Shown: positions 1-11,560 of the stretch, piece after piece
How the letters are laid out: each line of letters begins with the position of its first letter
Numbering within the stretch: position 1 is the stretch's first letter
Origin: Pisaster brevispinus
Lineage: Eukaryota > Echinodermata > Asteroidea > Forcipulatida > Asteriidae
DNA length: 64,000 bases
Direction of reading: 5' to 3'
Assembly (NCBI GenBank): GCA_023634235.1
Contig: JAMKCF010000013.1
Location: forward strand, 4,413,327-4,477,326
The notes under the pieces: generated by a model
What the model was told of the DNA's origin: nothing
Seen by the model: the letters and a program-made list of their open reading frames with translations, nothing else
Database searches by the model: none
Made by a program: the position numbers and the translations under genes

Positions 1-659
1 TTTATATGTTATCTTAAAACAGTGCTCCAAAACCCATCAAAGACATTTAAAATATTCTTTAATATCACATGAGGTACGCATGAGGTGTTGCTGGTTAATA
101 TGGAGGTACTATTGTGTCAGATACATTTCTCAAAAAAGAGAAAAACAATTGCTAAAATAATGTCTAAAAACGGTTCGCTCGCGACTTCTGTTGTGCATAC
201 ACGCTTGTTTGCAAGTTGAGCGCATTCAACGGATTTGCACATCAAAATTGGCAAAATCATGCACAATTTACGGTCTTTGGTCTAAAAATTCAATTTGCCT
301 TCTGTGCAAAATCGTGCGTAGTCAGTAGTTAGGCTCTCTAGACTTGGCGTCTCAAGTAGCCTTGACCAAGGCGTTGGAGTTTTATTTGCATTTATTTAAT
401 TGTTTGCGGTAAGTTTGTTTTCCCTTTGCGCTATTACTCACCCGAGCTAGAAATGCTCTTCCTATACAGAATGTAATACGCGGCGTAAAGTTAGGGTCGG
501 TCGGGTAACCAGAAAGAGAACTGTGTTTGCCTTTTTGGCCTTAGTCTTGGGGTCTGTGGCGGTACCGGACCTATTAATCGGGGGGGGGGGGGGGTGCAAG
601 CTTAAGTTTAAGGGGGACAAGATAATAATTTGATGTTATTTTGTACAAAATATGAGATG
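1..659. other. Non-coding leader of unit A
   Basis: No supported gene. The same sequence lies at about 9,680-10,290 and, more diverged, at about 18,690-19,220. It ends in a G homopolymer (about 580-595) that has shorter G runs at the matching places near 10,242 and 19,163. Confidence 0.6.
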
Positions 660-2210
660 GAATAAAATGTTTAAGCTTTCTTTAATGACGCAAAAGTTTC
701 GGCAAAGTAATGTGAGGACTTTCTGAAAATGATTTTTCCACGATAACTTATCGTCAATAACGACACCCAAAAATGTACATTAATATATCTGTTCAATAAC
801 AAAATTGTTGAGACGAACATTAATGTTTTTTTCAAGTTCAAAGATAGTATGTTACACGCGAACCACTCACAAATATTAGTTAGTTCAGTGTCCTTTACGT
901 CAACGTCATCATTTAAATGTATTCCACTATAGAATAATGTTTGTATCATCTGAAAATAAGATGAATTTCAGAAGTTGGTTAGGATTACAGATATCATTAA
1001 TATAAATAAGAAATAATATGGGCCTATAATTGAGCCCTGAGGTACACCACAAACGATTAATTTGTAGCTGGATTTTTTATTTTGGCAGACGACAAATTGT
1101 TTCCTATTTGTCAAAAAATCTCCACTGGAGTGCAGTACCTCTCACACCATCAATTTCTAGTTTACTAATTAGTATGTCATGATCTATTGTATAAAATAGT
1201 TTAGAAAGGTCCAGAAAAATGCCATTGGTGTATTTATGTTTGTCCAGACTAGATGTTACTTTATCAACTAAATCAATCAAGGCATGTTGAGTTGAATATT
1301 TTGCCCTAAAGCCATGTTGAGATTATGACAGTGTATGTAACCAAATGTTTTTTTCGAGACGGTCTGCAACTAACCGTTCTAATAACTTTAAGAAGCATGG
1401 CAATACATATATGGGACGTTATTAATGACAAGTAAACTGGGGTAACTTTTGCAATTTTGAGTACATCGGGAACCTTTCCGGGAACAAAAGAGTGATTGAA
1501 AATATTCATTAAGGGCTGAACAATAGAGGGAGAAATATTTTTGAACGGAATATTATCAAGCCCATCATGTCCTGAGCTCTTCTTAGATGGAAGTTTACTG
1601 ATACGATCTAAGAGTTCTCCCTGTGTAATTGGATTAAAAAAATAGGGAATTAGGAAATTCACCTTTGATGTACTTTATCGGGTCAGAAGTGTTATTAAGT
1701 ATCTTTGAACCTAAGTCTTGACCAATGTTAACAAAGTAATGATTGAAAAGTATCTGCGATCCCTAGAGGGTCATTAACATCACAATCATTTATTTTGAAA
1801 GAACTAATTGGCTGTATTTTTGTGGCGTTTTTAACCTATTATTTTATTTGTAACTTTCCAGGTATTTCTCATGTTATTGTTTTCTTGCTCGCTACATTAA
1901 AACGTTTTTTAGAAGCTCTTATCACAGTTGTTTATTTGTTTTTATATCTGTTATATTTTAGATTATTGATATCGAAAGGTTTTGTAAGAAATATTCTCTA
2001 GAGTTTTTTTTTCATACAAGGAGAAAATTATAATCCACAGATTTGGGGGTACTTTTTTGTGATATCTAATTTTTTCTTATTAGGCGAGCAATCATCAATA
2101 AGTTGGCTTAGCTTGGATGTGAACTGTGAGTATTGTAAATTGACTTCATTTTTGTGTAGAATATTAAGAAGATATTGCCCAATAATGATGATCTTTTGAG
2201 GGGTGGCGGG
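660..2210 (-). mobile_element. Non-LTR retrotransposon reverse-transcriptase relic, copy A
   Basis: Reading the minus strand from about 2,150 down gives broken frames that together resemble the reverse transcriptase of a CR1/Jockey-type LINE. Recognisable pieces include SKKSSGHDGLDNIPFKNISP, a FLDLSK-F-TIDHDILISKLE block, GVPQGSIIGP, a degenerate catalytic box (SDDTN in place of YADDT) and EWFACN-LSLNLKKT. Stops and frameshifts interrupt it throughout, so it is dead. No poly-A tail or target-site duplication was found. It is inherited within the tandem unit, since copies B and C sit at equivalent places. Confidence 0.85.
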
Positions 2211-4014
2211 GGGAATTTAAGACAGATTTTGAGGGTTGGCAATTATGCGAAAAAACAGTAGCATAAGTTTCAATTTGGTGGCTATAATGAGTTTCCTATC
2301 AGTACAAACAATTGTCGAAGTAAGCGAGGGTTGTGAGCGCGGGGAAAGGGGGGGGGGTTCAGGCCCCTCCCCTCTGGTGACACCACAGAACTATATTACT
2401 AACTGTTAAGGTAAATAATAAAGGTTTTTAAAATGCACATCGGTATTTTAATGCCAATTCACTTTGAAATTTCCTGTTGAAACTAACTGCCCTGTTAAGT
2501 TTGAGCAAAGTGCTGGTACGAAGGTGACATTCATTGAGCTCATCTATTTATTGTAACCTATAGTTTATTTTCCCGAATGGAGATCCCAAGCTGTTATGAG
2601 TTTGGCTGCTGCGAATTAAACACTCACAGGCAGCAATTGGAGCCCACGAAGTATGACCGATTGTAGTGACCGTTTCCGGGCAGAGGTTCGACTCCCCTTG
2701 TTGCATATAACGCGACGGAGTCCAGGGTACAAATTTGTCCCTAGCCCTGGTAAGACGCTAGTCTCCGTGTGCAATGGAGGAGTCATCGGTGGATGAAGGA
2801 CAAACCTGCGTAAAGACGCCGTTCCATCCATTTTCAAGGACTACCCAGCTCATCAGACCGTGAGATATTTTACACCATTTACGTGCCAATTTTATTGGTT
2901 TATTGTGCTCAGGCCTATTATATACAAAATGTATGGAGCACAAACATTTTCAAACAAATTCATTAAGACACAACCTGCTGTTTTCAGCAATACTTTGTGA
3001 AATTCTGCGTCAAAAAAAAAAGAAAAACAGAAGAAGAAAGAATTCTGTGTGCCAAAGTTTGTATCGGATGATTGAAAAAACAAGTACAGCCTCATGTCGT
3101 ATCTTCAACCCTCGGGGCGTAGGGTGCACACGATAGCGTCGTCTGCCCAAAGCACAGCTGTTCAACTAACCAATACACCATAATAATGTTACACCACCAT
3201 GTTAATAATGTACACCACCCATCATGTCATCATGATCATTGTTCTGATTGATATTTTTATCTTTGCAAAGCCATCACTGCCCCTCCCCCCCCCCCGGTGG
3301 TTGAAGCCGATAGTTTAGTTAAGTTGTAGTAACCCGGAAGTTGCATTTTACCTCCAGAATCAGAATGCCGGTGTCATGGGGAAATCTGTCACCGGAGATT
3401 CTGTCCCCATATGGGAAATTAACATGTGCTGAAGGAGGATGATTCAAAAGAGGGCGCTATCAGAAGAAGTAATGTCACACAGTTCGCCGTATGTGGGGAC
3501 AGAATCTCGACAGAATTTCCTGCCACACCGGCATTCCCAGTCTGACAGGTTTTTCGGAGTCTGTTCAAGTCTAACATGGCACCCATATTTTCCTACATGC
3601 AGTTTTTTTCCGAAGAACTTTCTAGTGACGCTTTTTTTAAAACTCCCAGCATTGGCATACACCTAATTCAATTTTCCCTTCTGATTAATTGTACAGTCCA
3701 AAGTCTGAATAGCCGCTATACTTTGACAGTCATTAAATCGAAGCGGTACAGTGAATTAGCTTGTCTTTATAAATTCAAAACACCTTTGGGGCGGGGAAGT
3801 GTACGAGAAGAGGTGAGGGAGGTTACCCAGCACTGTTTTCTCTGGGTTTGAAATCCCCTTTCAAAACGAAACTACAAATAACGTGAACCCTTGCCAAGCA
3901 CCCCCGCCTCCGCAAAAGCAAAACCAGAAATTGGCCGCAACAGCCACCGTAGATAAATATTGCGCAACGTGAATTATGTTGGGTTTTCCCAGTTGTGCAC
4001 AGCTTGGACAGCAC
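2211..4014. other. Non-coding part of unit A between LINE relic and foldback element
   Basis: No gene supported. It holds G and C homopolymer runs (about 2,346 and 3,284-3,296) and a stretch at about 3,355-3,470 that recurs in units B and C and, inverted, at about 26,326-26,465. Short ORFs here are repeated with the unit but resemble no protein. Confidence 0.5.
3355..3475 (+). repeat. Interspersed repeat present in all TRIM units and inverted at 26.3 kb
   Basis: The block contains ATCTGTCACC, TGGGAAATTAAC and AGGGCGCTATCAGAAGAAGT. Same-strand copies are near 12,640-12,745 and 20,805-20,920. A reverse-complement copy lies at 26,326-26,465, outside the array, so it is an interspersed element and not only a product of the tandem duplication. 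No coding capacity is seen. Confidence 0.65.
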
Positions 4015-4433
4015 GGTCCCAACTTGGGTGTTACAGTTGGGACGGCCCAACTGTAGCTGGGACCTCTAGAGATAGTAGTAATACTAGTATAGAGCATGGA
4101 GGTATCTATTTCTACCTCCGTGTGTAGAGATAACAGCGATCAGTGTGTCATTCTTTGTGCCTCTACCATCTACACATAAGTGGTACGTAATAAATGGTAC
4201 ATTTCATTGCAATCTTTACTTGGGAAGAATTGTCAGGTCATCACGTACACTCGACTAAATTTAACCACGAAGGAAAGAAATCCACCTGACAGCAGGCTGC
4301 AGACCACCCATGCATGCAATGTTTATGTACATGTATAATCAGCCGCTGTTCCCTTGCATGTGAAACTACAGCTACAGTCGGGTTGCCCAACTGTAACGCT
4401 CAATTTCGAACCGGTCCCAACTATAGTTGGGAT
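4015..4433. mobile_element. Foldback element with CCCAACT/AGTTGGG palindromes, copy A
   Basis: The left arm (4,015-4,063) and right arm (about 4,377-4,433) are imperfect inverted repeats. Each is built from GGTCCCAACTTG, GTGTTACAGTTGGGA and a short palindrome of the form CCCAACTATAGTTGGG. The roughly 310-bp middle has no coding potential. Related elements lie at 13,302-13,713, 21,477-21,842 and 53,381-53,948. A non-autonomous DNA transposon is the simplest reading; a target-site duplication was not established. Confidence 0.7.
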
Positions 4434-6138
4434 TATTGTAATGTTTGGCCAGAAGCAAACAAGCTTATCACATGACACGATACGTACACGTCGCGATATG
4501 CAGACATGTCTGGTCAAGGGGTTCAGTTGTCACTGTGTAATGTACATATATGAGGTTAAAGCAACGTGTATCTGACGCTATACTACAGACTACAAAGAAC
4601 AGGTATGGTAAGTTACTTAGTTTTTTATTTTGACGGTTGTGCTGAAAATGTTCTCATAATGCAGAATTACAATGATAGTTATTGCAGTGAGCTGGGTGTT
4701 GCGTCGTAATTCCCTATGACAATGCATTTTTCACTTCATTTAAATTAAGCAATAGCACTTTGTTGCCATGTCATATTATTTCGGGCCATAAGCTTCTTAC
4801 CTTCCTACCTTCTAAAACTATGACAAAATAGTTCACCTCTTTGCGAATACTTCTTGGTCTTACAATTAAAGCAGAGGCGTTTTTTAGCGAATATGCGATT
4901 CGGACAATGTCAGTCAGCACCGTCAAGCCCTTCTGAAATTGGGACAGAATTTCTGAGGACACTAAACACGCTACTATAGGAGGCCAGTCCACTGATGGTA
5001 ACTTAACTCATGTTCTAACCATACTTGGATCGAGAATATCCATCTTTACAATTATTGAAGTTTTGAAAACGTTAAGTTTATATTTTAAAACAAGTAAACC
5101 CTTAAAATAGCCCGCCCTATAGGCAATGGTTTTGGCCGTACCCGTCTCCCCTCTTTTTGTCTCTAGCATGGGTAACATTATAGAGCTGAATAAATGTGTA
5201 GGCCTATCTCATTGATCGATAATGACCGAAAGAGGTCGAGAAGTTTTGGATAACACCATGGTCCATCGACGATGACCCGTGACCACTTGGTGTCGTTGGA
5301 ATAAAATAACAAAAGCTTAGGACTGTGTCCGTAGTGTAGTAGTTTCCTGACCAAACAAAGTGAAAGATTTGAGAGGAAGTTATAAAGTGTTGACTTAATA
5401 GTAGCAGTAGTGTAACGTTGGGGTGGAGGCAGGAGCCCGCCCACCCCGCCCACCGATTAAATTTCTGAAACGTTGAGATTACAAAATTACCGGAATATTT
5501 TTGTATTTAGTTATTTTTTATTTAATTTATTTATGTTATTGTATTCTAATTCTTTAGAAAATGCAATACTTACAAGCAGAGGCAAGAAAAAGGTAAAAAA
5601 AAGAAAGAGTAAAAACATCAAAAGAGATGTGCTATCCCAGACCCTATCTAATTTTATAATTTCGAATACACAGAATCTAATACTAAACACAATTGGTAGG
5701 TAAGTGAACTAAAATCATCTAAACAGCACCCAACGAAGCTTCAAGCCACTGAAAAGTCAAACAAAAGTAGAAACGCTAACCAGACAAACTGAAACATTAA
5801 AAGTGAAAGCCATTTGAATAGAAAAGATAATTTGATCAAAGTATTGATGAACCTTTGTATGGGGAACATCATGCTTAAGTTTTATGTTGATTATTGTCAT
5901 CCCTTGACTTAAACTGGTACCTATGACTATGATTTTCGGCAAACCAATGCAGTTCGCTTCCACTTGCATTTTTACATGTCTATTCGTGAGTAAAACCCCC
6001 ATTTACGATGATTCAGACGTTTGTTGGTTTAGAGCGCGTCAAATTATATGCCTTATATTTTGCTAGAAAGCAACCATTGTACTATACCCATAGCATCAGT
6101 AGCTTCTTGGTACCTAGACGTCTAGGCATAATATGTTT
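4434..6138. other. Non-coding part of unit A upstream of TRIM copy A
   Basis: No gene supported. Most of it matches about 13,714-15,287 in unit B. Unit C lacks the equivalent of roughly the last 1.6 kb before the TRIM start. Confidence 0.5.
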
Positions 6139-6279
6139 GGGTGCAATAAAACAAATATTGACTGCTTCGAGTGCTATGGTTAAAACTCCGACTCCCGAGG
6201 TGATCCCCGGAGCGTTCTATTTTCCCGAGGCGCACCATAGCATGAGTAAAATCAGTCAATATTTGTTTTATAACACCCC
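6139..6279. mobile_element. Small foldback MITE upstream of TRIM copy A
   Basis: Inverted ends: GGGTGCAATAAAACAAATAT on the left, and on the right ATATTTGTTTTATAACACCC. The arms continue inward with GACTG and a CTATGG/CCATAG pair. A related element lies at 6,514-6,630 and another at 15,288-15,436 upstream of TRIM copy B. Confidence 0.75.
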
Positions 6280-6393
6280 AACAGACTATTTATCATCCTC
6301 GTACACGTAACGTTCGTACGCGCATTTCAGATACACAGATGCACAACTGATTGGGTTCGAGGTGAGTAAAAAAGACGTCTGGGTACTGCGCGC

Positions 6394-6421
6394 GCCATGT
6401 AATAGTCGACTATTACATGGC
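6394..6421. repeat. Perfect 28-bp palindrome
   Basis: The bases from 6,394 to 6,421 equal their own reverse complement. They are centred on GTCGAC (a SalI-type hexamer) and flanked by GCCATGTAATA on one side and TATTACATGGC on the other. A third, imperfect arm follows at about 6,425-6,440 (GACTATCACATGGC). It lies about 340 bp upstream of the TRIM copy A start. Confidence 0.9.
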
Positions 6422-6513
6422 AAACGACTATCACATGGCCGCCGGGTTTCTAGTAAAACTAAGACATATCATGTGACGCGCTCTAAACCAATGTAAAGGC
6501 AGAATTTTTGTAA

Positions 6514-6630
6514 GGGGTGTTATAATTAAAACTATACGATTCCCTTTGTGATAGAATGCGCAGAGGATCTCTTCAGGCGTCGTAGTTTTAATCATAGGAC
6601 TCGAAGCAGTCAATATTTGCATACAATACA
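6514..6630. mobile_element. Second MITE copy upstream of TRIM copy A
   Basis: It starts GGGGTGTTATAA and ends near GAAGCAGTCAATATTTG, with internal GTTTTAATCATAG. These are the ends and core of the element at 6,139-6,279, and it matches the right part of 15,288-15,436 in unit B. It lies about 130 bp before the TRIM start codon, so it could affect that promoter. Confidence 0.6.
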
Positions 6631-6760
6631 ATTGGTTAGAAATTCAGTTGGTGTATACACACGTGTGTTTCATTTTGCATCTTGACCTTGACGTCTTTCA
6701 AACAATCGTTAAATCGTTTAAACAAATTTGTATGTTTTTTAATAGAGCTTACCAAAGAAA

Positions 6761-8680
6761 ATGGCTGAAGCTGCAGTTCCGTCTGAAACGACTTTCAGGA
6801 TAAGACATGTTCACATCGAATGCCCAATCTGCATTTCTCGTTTCACCGATCCCAAACTTCTGGACTGTCTGCATAGCTTCTGCCTAAAGTGCCTCGAGGA
6901 ACTTGTTGAACAAAATGATCCGAAGACTGAATCTATCACCTGCCCAGTGTGTAGAAAAGAAACGGCAATCCCAGATACAGGTTTATCGGATCTTCTTAAC
7001 TGTTTTTTCTTGAGTTCGCTTCTCGATGACGTCAACAATCAGGAGGGGTTGAAGGAGGACAACAAGGTTTGTGTCAAAACCTGCGAAGGATGTGATAAAG
7101 GTCTTGACGCCGTCTCACGGTGTGTCGACTGTAATGCACAGTTTTGCAAGAAGTGTCTGGAAAAACATGCGAGTTTTAAATTTACGAGGCGTCACCGAAT
7201 CTTGAAAGTTGACGGTGCGTCAAAGGAGGAAATCAAAGAGAAAAGAAAAACTGTGAAGTGCAGGAAACACACCGACCAAGACTTGTGTTTTTATTGCGGT
7301 AAGTGCGATGTATTTGCTTGTCCAAAATGTGCGATATTTGATCATCGAGCGTCAAATCATAATCTTTCTGAAATCAGTGATTCCATTCGATCTCATCGTC
7401 AACAAGTTGAAGAAGCTTTGAAGAAGTTTGGTGACTGTCGGAAACAATTCCACAAAGTAGATGACTCTATCAAGCACTCACAGCATAGATTACAGCTCAT
7501 GGTGGACCGGGCTCTTCGTGATATTGTAGCTAAGGAGGAAGAGGAAATTGCTAAAATAAGAAATGCATCTCGACTCCTTCAAGAAAGAGTCCTTCAAATC
7601 GGTCAAAAGAGAGGAGGAGAATACGAAAGCATACTGAGCAGTAACCGCGATAAGATGAACCGAGCAGATCAGATCGTGGCTTCAGTCAATGACTTGATGC
7701 AACATGCTGATGACTTTGAGCTGCTGGATCTCAAACCAAAGGTGATGCACAACTTAGAATTCCACAAGAAGCTCCAATTTGAAACAGGGCAGCATAGCAA
7801 GTCATTCATCGGGTTCAAAGGTCGTGATGTTTTCATTGATGTTGATCTCGGTAAAATACTAGAAGAAGAGAAATGGGAGCTGAAAACAGAGTTTGGAAAA
7901 GAAGGTGAGGATGAAGGGGAATTTAAACTGGCAGCGGACGTTGCTTGTTTCAGCAATGGAGACATTATTGTCCTCGACATGGGGCACAAACAAATATCCA
8001 CATTCACCTCGACGGGGTGTTATAAATCTACAGGTGTGCAAAGCGAAACCGTTGAAGGTGAACTGAAATTCCCTTCGAGTGCCGTAGTTACTCCCGACGA
8101 CATGCTAATGGTTACTGACGGGCAAGATGTTAAGGTGTATGACAGTGAACTGGTGTACATTCGTCAGTTCAGGCCGTCACAGGATGAGATCGGGGGAAAC
8201 TCAGAGAGTCAACTTGATGGTATTGCGGTGGACAAGATGAATCGGGTTGCAGTGGCGGACCTAGGAAGGAAGGTGATATCTCTCCATAATATAGATGGAT
8301 CCATAATTTCATCAATACCTTTTGACGAAATTGGCGTTTCCTGTCCTCTTGCTGTAAGCAGCCAAGAGCACCTGATCATATCAATTGATGAAGAGGAGAA
8401 ACTATTGTGCCTGGATTTCACAGGGAGCAAGCTTTTCAGTATCAGCACGTCAGTCGATGGCGAACTTGCGCTACCTGATAGCTTGTGCTGTGACGATGCC
8501 GATGACCTGTACGTCGTTTGTTATGGGAATGATCAGGAGGTACATCATTACAATGCATCTGGAGAGTACATCGGTCGGGTAGCTCATGGCTTGAGCAATC
8601 CTCAAGGCATAACGTTTACTCCTGCCGGTGACCTGGTCGTGGCTGACACGAACTCTGTCAAGATCTTTCATCGTTTGTAA
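6761..8680 (+). CDS. TRIM-NHL protein (RING, two B-boxes, coiled coil, NHL propeller), copy A
   Basis: A 639-residue protein in one uninterrupted exon. The RING finger is at residues 21-64 (C21, C24, C36, H38, C41, C44, C61, C64). B-box 1 is at 108-145 (C108, C111, C121, C124, C129, C132, H136, H145) and B-box 2 at 167-200 (C167, H170, C179, C182, C187, C190, H195, H200). A coiled coil covers about 205-320 and NHL-type repeats about 375-639 (pattern GD-IVLD, DGIAVDKMNRVAVAD, GDLVVADTNSVKI). No filamin domain is seen, unlike TRIM2/3. Family members are RING-type E3 ubiquitin ligases whose NHL propeller binds protein or RNA; the target is unknown. The start is favoured by context AAGAAAATGG and by its match in copies B and C. 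It is intronless and open, so probably functional. The orthologue cannot be assigned. Confidence 0.93.
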   Translation: MAEAAVPSETTFRIRHVHIECPICISRFTDPKLLDCLHSFCLKCLEELVEQNDPKTESITCPVCRKETAIPDTGLSDLLNCFFLSSLLDDVNNQEGLKEDNKVCVKTCEGCDKGLDAVSRCVDCNAQFCKKCLEKHASFKFTRRHRILKVDGASKEEIKEKRKTVKCRKHTDQDLCFYCGKCDVFACPKCAIFDHRASNHNLSEISDSIRSHRQQVEEALKKFGDCRKQFHKVDDSIKHSQHRLQLMVDRALRDIVAKEEEEIAKIRNASRLLQERVLQIGQKRGGEYESILSSNRDKMNRADQIVASVNDLMQHADDFELLDLKPKVMHNLEFHKKLQFETGQHSKSFIGFKGRDVFIDVDLGKILEEEKWELKTEFGKEGEDEGEFKLAADVACFSNGDIIVLDMGHKQISTFTSTGCYKSTGVQSETVEGELKFPSSAVVTPDDMLMVTDGQDVKVYDSELVYIRQFRPSQDEIGGNSESQLDGIAVDKMNRVAVADLGRKVISLHNIDGSIISSIPFDEIGVSCPLAVSSQEHLIISIDEEEKLLCLDFTGSKLFSISTSVDGELALPDSLCCDDADDLYVVCYGNDQEVHHYNASGEYIGRVAHGLSNPQGITFTPAGDLVVADTNSVKIFHRL

Positions 8681-9480
8681 GTGTCGATGACGTCTTGCTC
8701 TAGAAAAGGAAACGACTCCCCACGAAAACACAGCAATTTTCAAACATTCATTCAGGATAGACATAAAAGTAAATTTACGCCTGTGACTACTTGTTTCCAT
8801 TTTTCAGCATCGAAACTTATTTGGGGATGTTATGGACCCGTCCAATCCCGAAAACTGTTTGGGCATTAACCTTCGCGGAATTTAAGCACTGTGTTCGATT
8901 TGATAACATCATTCCCCAATCAATCTGACAATTAGTTACCTGTGACAAGTCACAAAGGAATACTTTGCATGTAAAGTGCCGATTGTGCTTTGCTTGAATG
9001 ATCACATAAAACTAGGTTGTACATGTACACAAAAGTTTTTTAGCTTTATGGTTGCACATATGAAGAAAAACAAGCGCGCAACGAAGCAACTTTTTTCTAG
9101 GAGGAAAGGACAGTTAGCTTACATTGCTTTCACTTTAATTAATTTAGTTTGCTCCTTCTTGATTTTTTCAGAAACAATTGAAAGAATATAGACACATTTA
9201 ACGCTATTAAGTGCTAATTCTTGCAGCAAAATTTAAGGTGTGTTAATAAGAGGTCACATACATAACCTTATAAAAAAATTTGACATAGACTACTTGATTT
9301 CAACACGAGGTACGTGGATCTGCAATATACAGTATTTTACGGATTGGCATCTATGTACTTATTGTCACTAATTAATTTAGTCATGAGCCCTGTTCATCAA
9401 TCAATTAAGAATATCCGTTTAAGTTGCGTAGAGAAGTGGCAATCTAACCAAACTCATAACATAACCAATTAAGATTTGAA
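8681..9480. other. 3' flank of TRIM copy A
   Basis: AT-rich, no gene. It is collinear with the flank of copy B from 17,385 on. The site near 9,016-9,030 (GTTGTACATGTACAC) is the empty site matching the SINE insertion in unit B. Confidence 0.6.
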
Positions 9481-10289
9481 CCGGTTACTGGTGGGTTGAG
9501 GCCGAAAATTGTCAGTTTTCGGTTATATGTCATCTTAAAACAGTGTCGATAGATCTTTTTTTATTTATATTTTTTTATTTATTAATTTATTCTGATACGT
9601 TTGTCGAGTGCATACTTAACAACCTACATAATTCAATTAAAAAAATATATAAATAAAAAACAGCGCTTGACAAAAAAATTGCTCCAAAACCCATCAAAGA
9701 CATTTATAATATTCTTTAAAATCACATGAGGTACGCATGAGGTGTTGCTGGTTGATATGGAGCAACTATTGTGTCAGATACATTTCTCAAAAAAGAGAAA
9801 AATTTTGCTAAATAAATGTCCAAAAACGGTACGTACGCGACTTCTGTTGTTCGTACACACTTGTTCGTAAGTGGAGCGCATTCAACGGATTTGCACATCA
9901 AATTTGGCAAAATCATGCGCAATTTACAGTCTTTGGTCTAAACATTCAATTTGCCTTCTGTGCAAAATCGTGCGTAGTCAGTAGTTTGCGCTCTGAAGAC
10001 TTTGCGTCTCAAGTAGCCTTGACCAAGGCGTTGGAGTTTTATTTTCATTTATTTAATTGTTTACGGTAAGTTTGTTTTCCCCTTTGAGCTATTACTCACC
10101 CGAGCTTGAAATGCTCTTCGTATACAGAATGTAATACGCGGCGTAGAATTCGGGTCGGTCGGGTTAGCCAGAAACAGAACTATGGTGGCCTTATTAGCCA
10201 TAGTTTTGGGGTCTGTGGCGGCACCAGACCTATTAATTTCGGGGGGTGGGGGGTGCAAACTTAATTTTAAGGGGGACAACATAATCATT

Positions 10290-11560
10290 TGATGTTATTT
10301 TGTACAAAATATAAGATGGACCAAAATGTTTAAGCTTTGTATAATGATGCAAAGGTTTCGGCAAAGAAAATAAGAAATAATAATAATGGGCCCTAAGATT
10401 AAGCCCTGAGCCCTTTGTAGCTGGATTTTTCATTTTGCCAGACGACAAATTGTTTCCTCTTTTTCAAGTAATCTTTAAACCACTCGAGTGCAGTACCTCT
10501 GACACCACATATTTCTAGTTTACTAATTAAAATATCATGATCTATTGTATAAAATGCCTTAGAGAGATCCAGAAAAATTTCAAAGGTGTGTTTAAGTTTG
10601 TCCAGACTAGATGTTACTTTATCAACTAAATCAATCAATGCATGTTGAGTTGAATATTTTGCCCTAAAGCCATGTTGAGATTATGACAGAACAGTGTATT
10701 TTATGTAACCAAATGTTTTTTCCAAGACGGTCTGCAACTAACCATTCTAATAACTTTGAGAAGCATCGCAATACAGATATGGGACGTTAATTAGTGACAA
10801 GAGAACGATCACCATATTTTTTGTAAACTGGGGTAACTTTTGCAATTTTGAGTACATCGGGAACTTCTCCGGAAACGAAAGAGTGATTGAAAATATTCGT
10901 TAAGGGCTGAACAATAGAGGGAGAAATATTTTTGAACGGAATTTTATCAGGTCCATCATGTCCTTAGCTTTTCTTAGTTGGAAGTTTACAGATACAATCT
11001 AAGAGTTCTCTATGTGTAATTGGATTTAAAAATAGGGAATTAGGAAATTCACCTTTGATGTAACTTATCGGGTCAGAAGTATTATTAGGTATCTTTGAAC
11101 CTAATTCGTGACCAATGTTTAAAAAGTAATTATTGAAAAGTCTCTGCGATCGCTAGAGGGTCGTTAAAATCAGAATTATTCATTTTGAACGAATTAATTG
11201 GCTGTATTTTTTACGTTTTTTACTTAACATTTCATTGATACCTTTCCAGGTATTTCTCATGTTATTCTTTTCTTGCTCAAAAGACGCTACATAAAAACGT
11301 TTCTTAGAAGCTCTAATTACAGTTGTTAATTTGTTTTTAATGTCTGTTATATTTTATCTTATTGATCTCAGAAGTTTTTTTTTGTAGACCTAAGGAGACA
11401 ATTACAATACACAGATTTGGGGGTACTTTTTGTGATGTCGAAATTTGTTATAAGGCATGCAATCATCAATAAGTTGGCTTAGCTTGGATGTGAACTGCGA
11501 ATATTGCAAATTGACTCCATTTGTGTAGAACATTAAGAAGATATCGCCCAATAATGATGA
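10290..11560 (-). mobile_element. Non-LTR retrotransposon reverse-transcriptase relic, copy B
   Basis: The best-kept RT stretch of the three copies lies at 10,399-10,638 on the minus strand. It includes FEIFLDLSKAFYTIDHDILI, SKLEICGVRGTALEWFKDYL and KQFVVWQNEKSSYK. Near 11,402-11,520 is a linker of the type QFTSKLSQLIDDCMPYNKF. Compared with copy A, the segment carrying the catalytic DD box is deleted near 10,365-10,420. Stops are many, so it is dead. Confidence 0.85.

Larger units (their letters stand above)
1..9480. repeat. Segmental duplication unit A (left edge cut by window)
   Basis: This block repeats as units B (9,481-18,490) and C (18,491-24,440) in the same order: leader, antisense LINE relic, palindrome-rich foldback element, TRIM-NHL gene. 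The opening sequence with TTATCTTAAAACAGTG recurs near 9,535, and its next part recurs from about 9,680. The spacing of about 9 kb was read by eye; no dot plot was made. Confidence 0.85.

Noticed and set aside
660..2210. Active retrotransposon
   Set aside because: All three copies carry many stops and deletions and have damaged catalytic motifs.
2616..3136. Short frames repeated at 2.6-3.1 kb and 11.9-12.4 kb
   Set aside because: They recur because the unit is duplicated; frames shift freely between copies and show no protein similarity.
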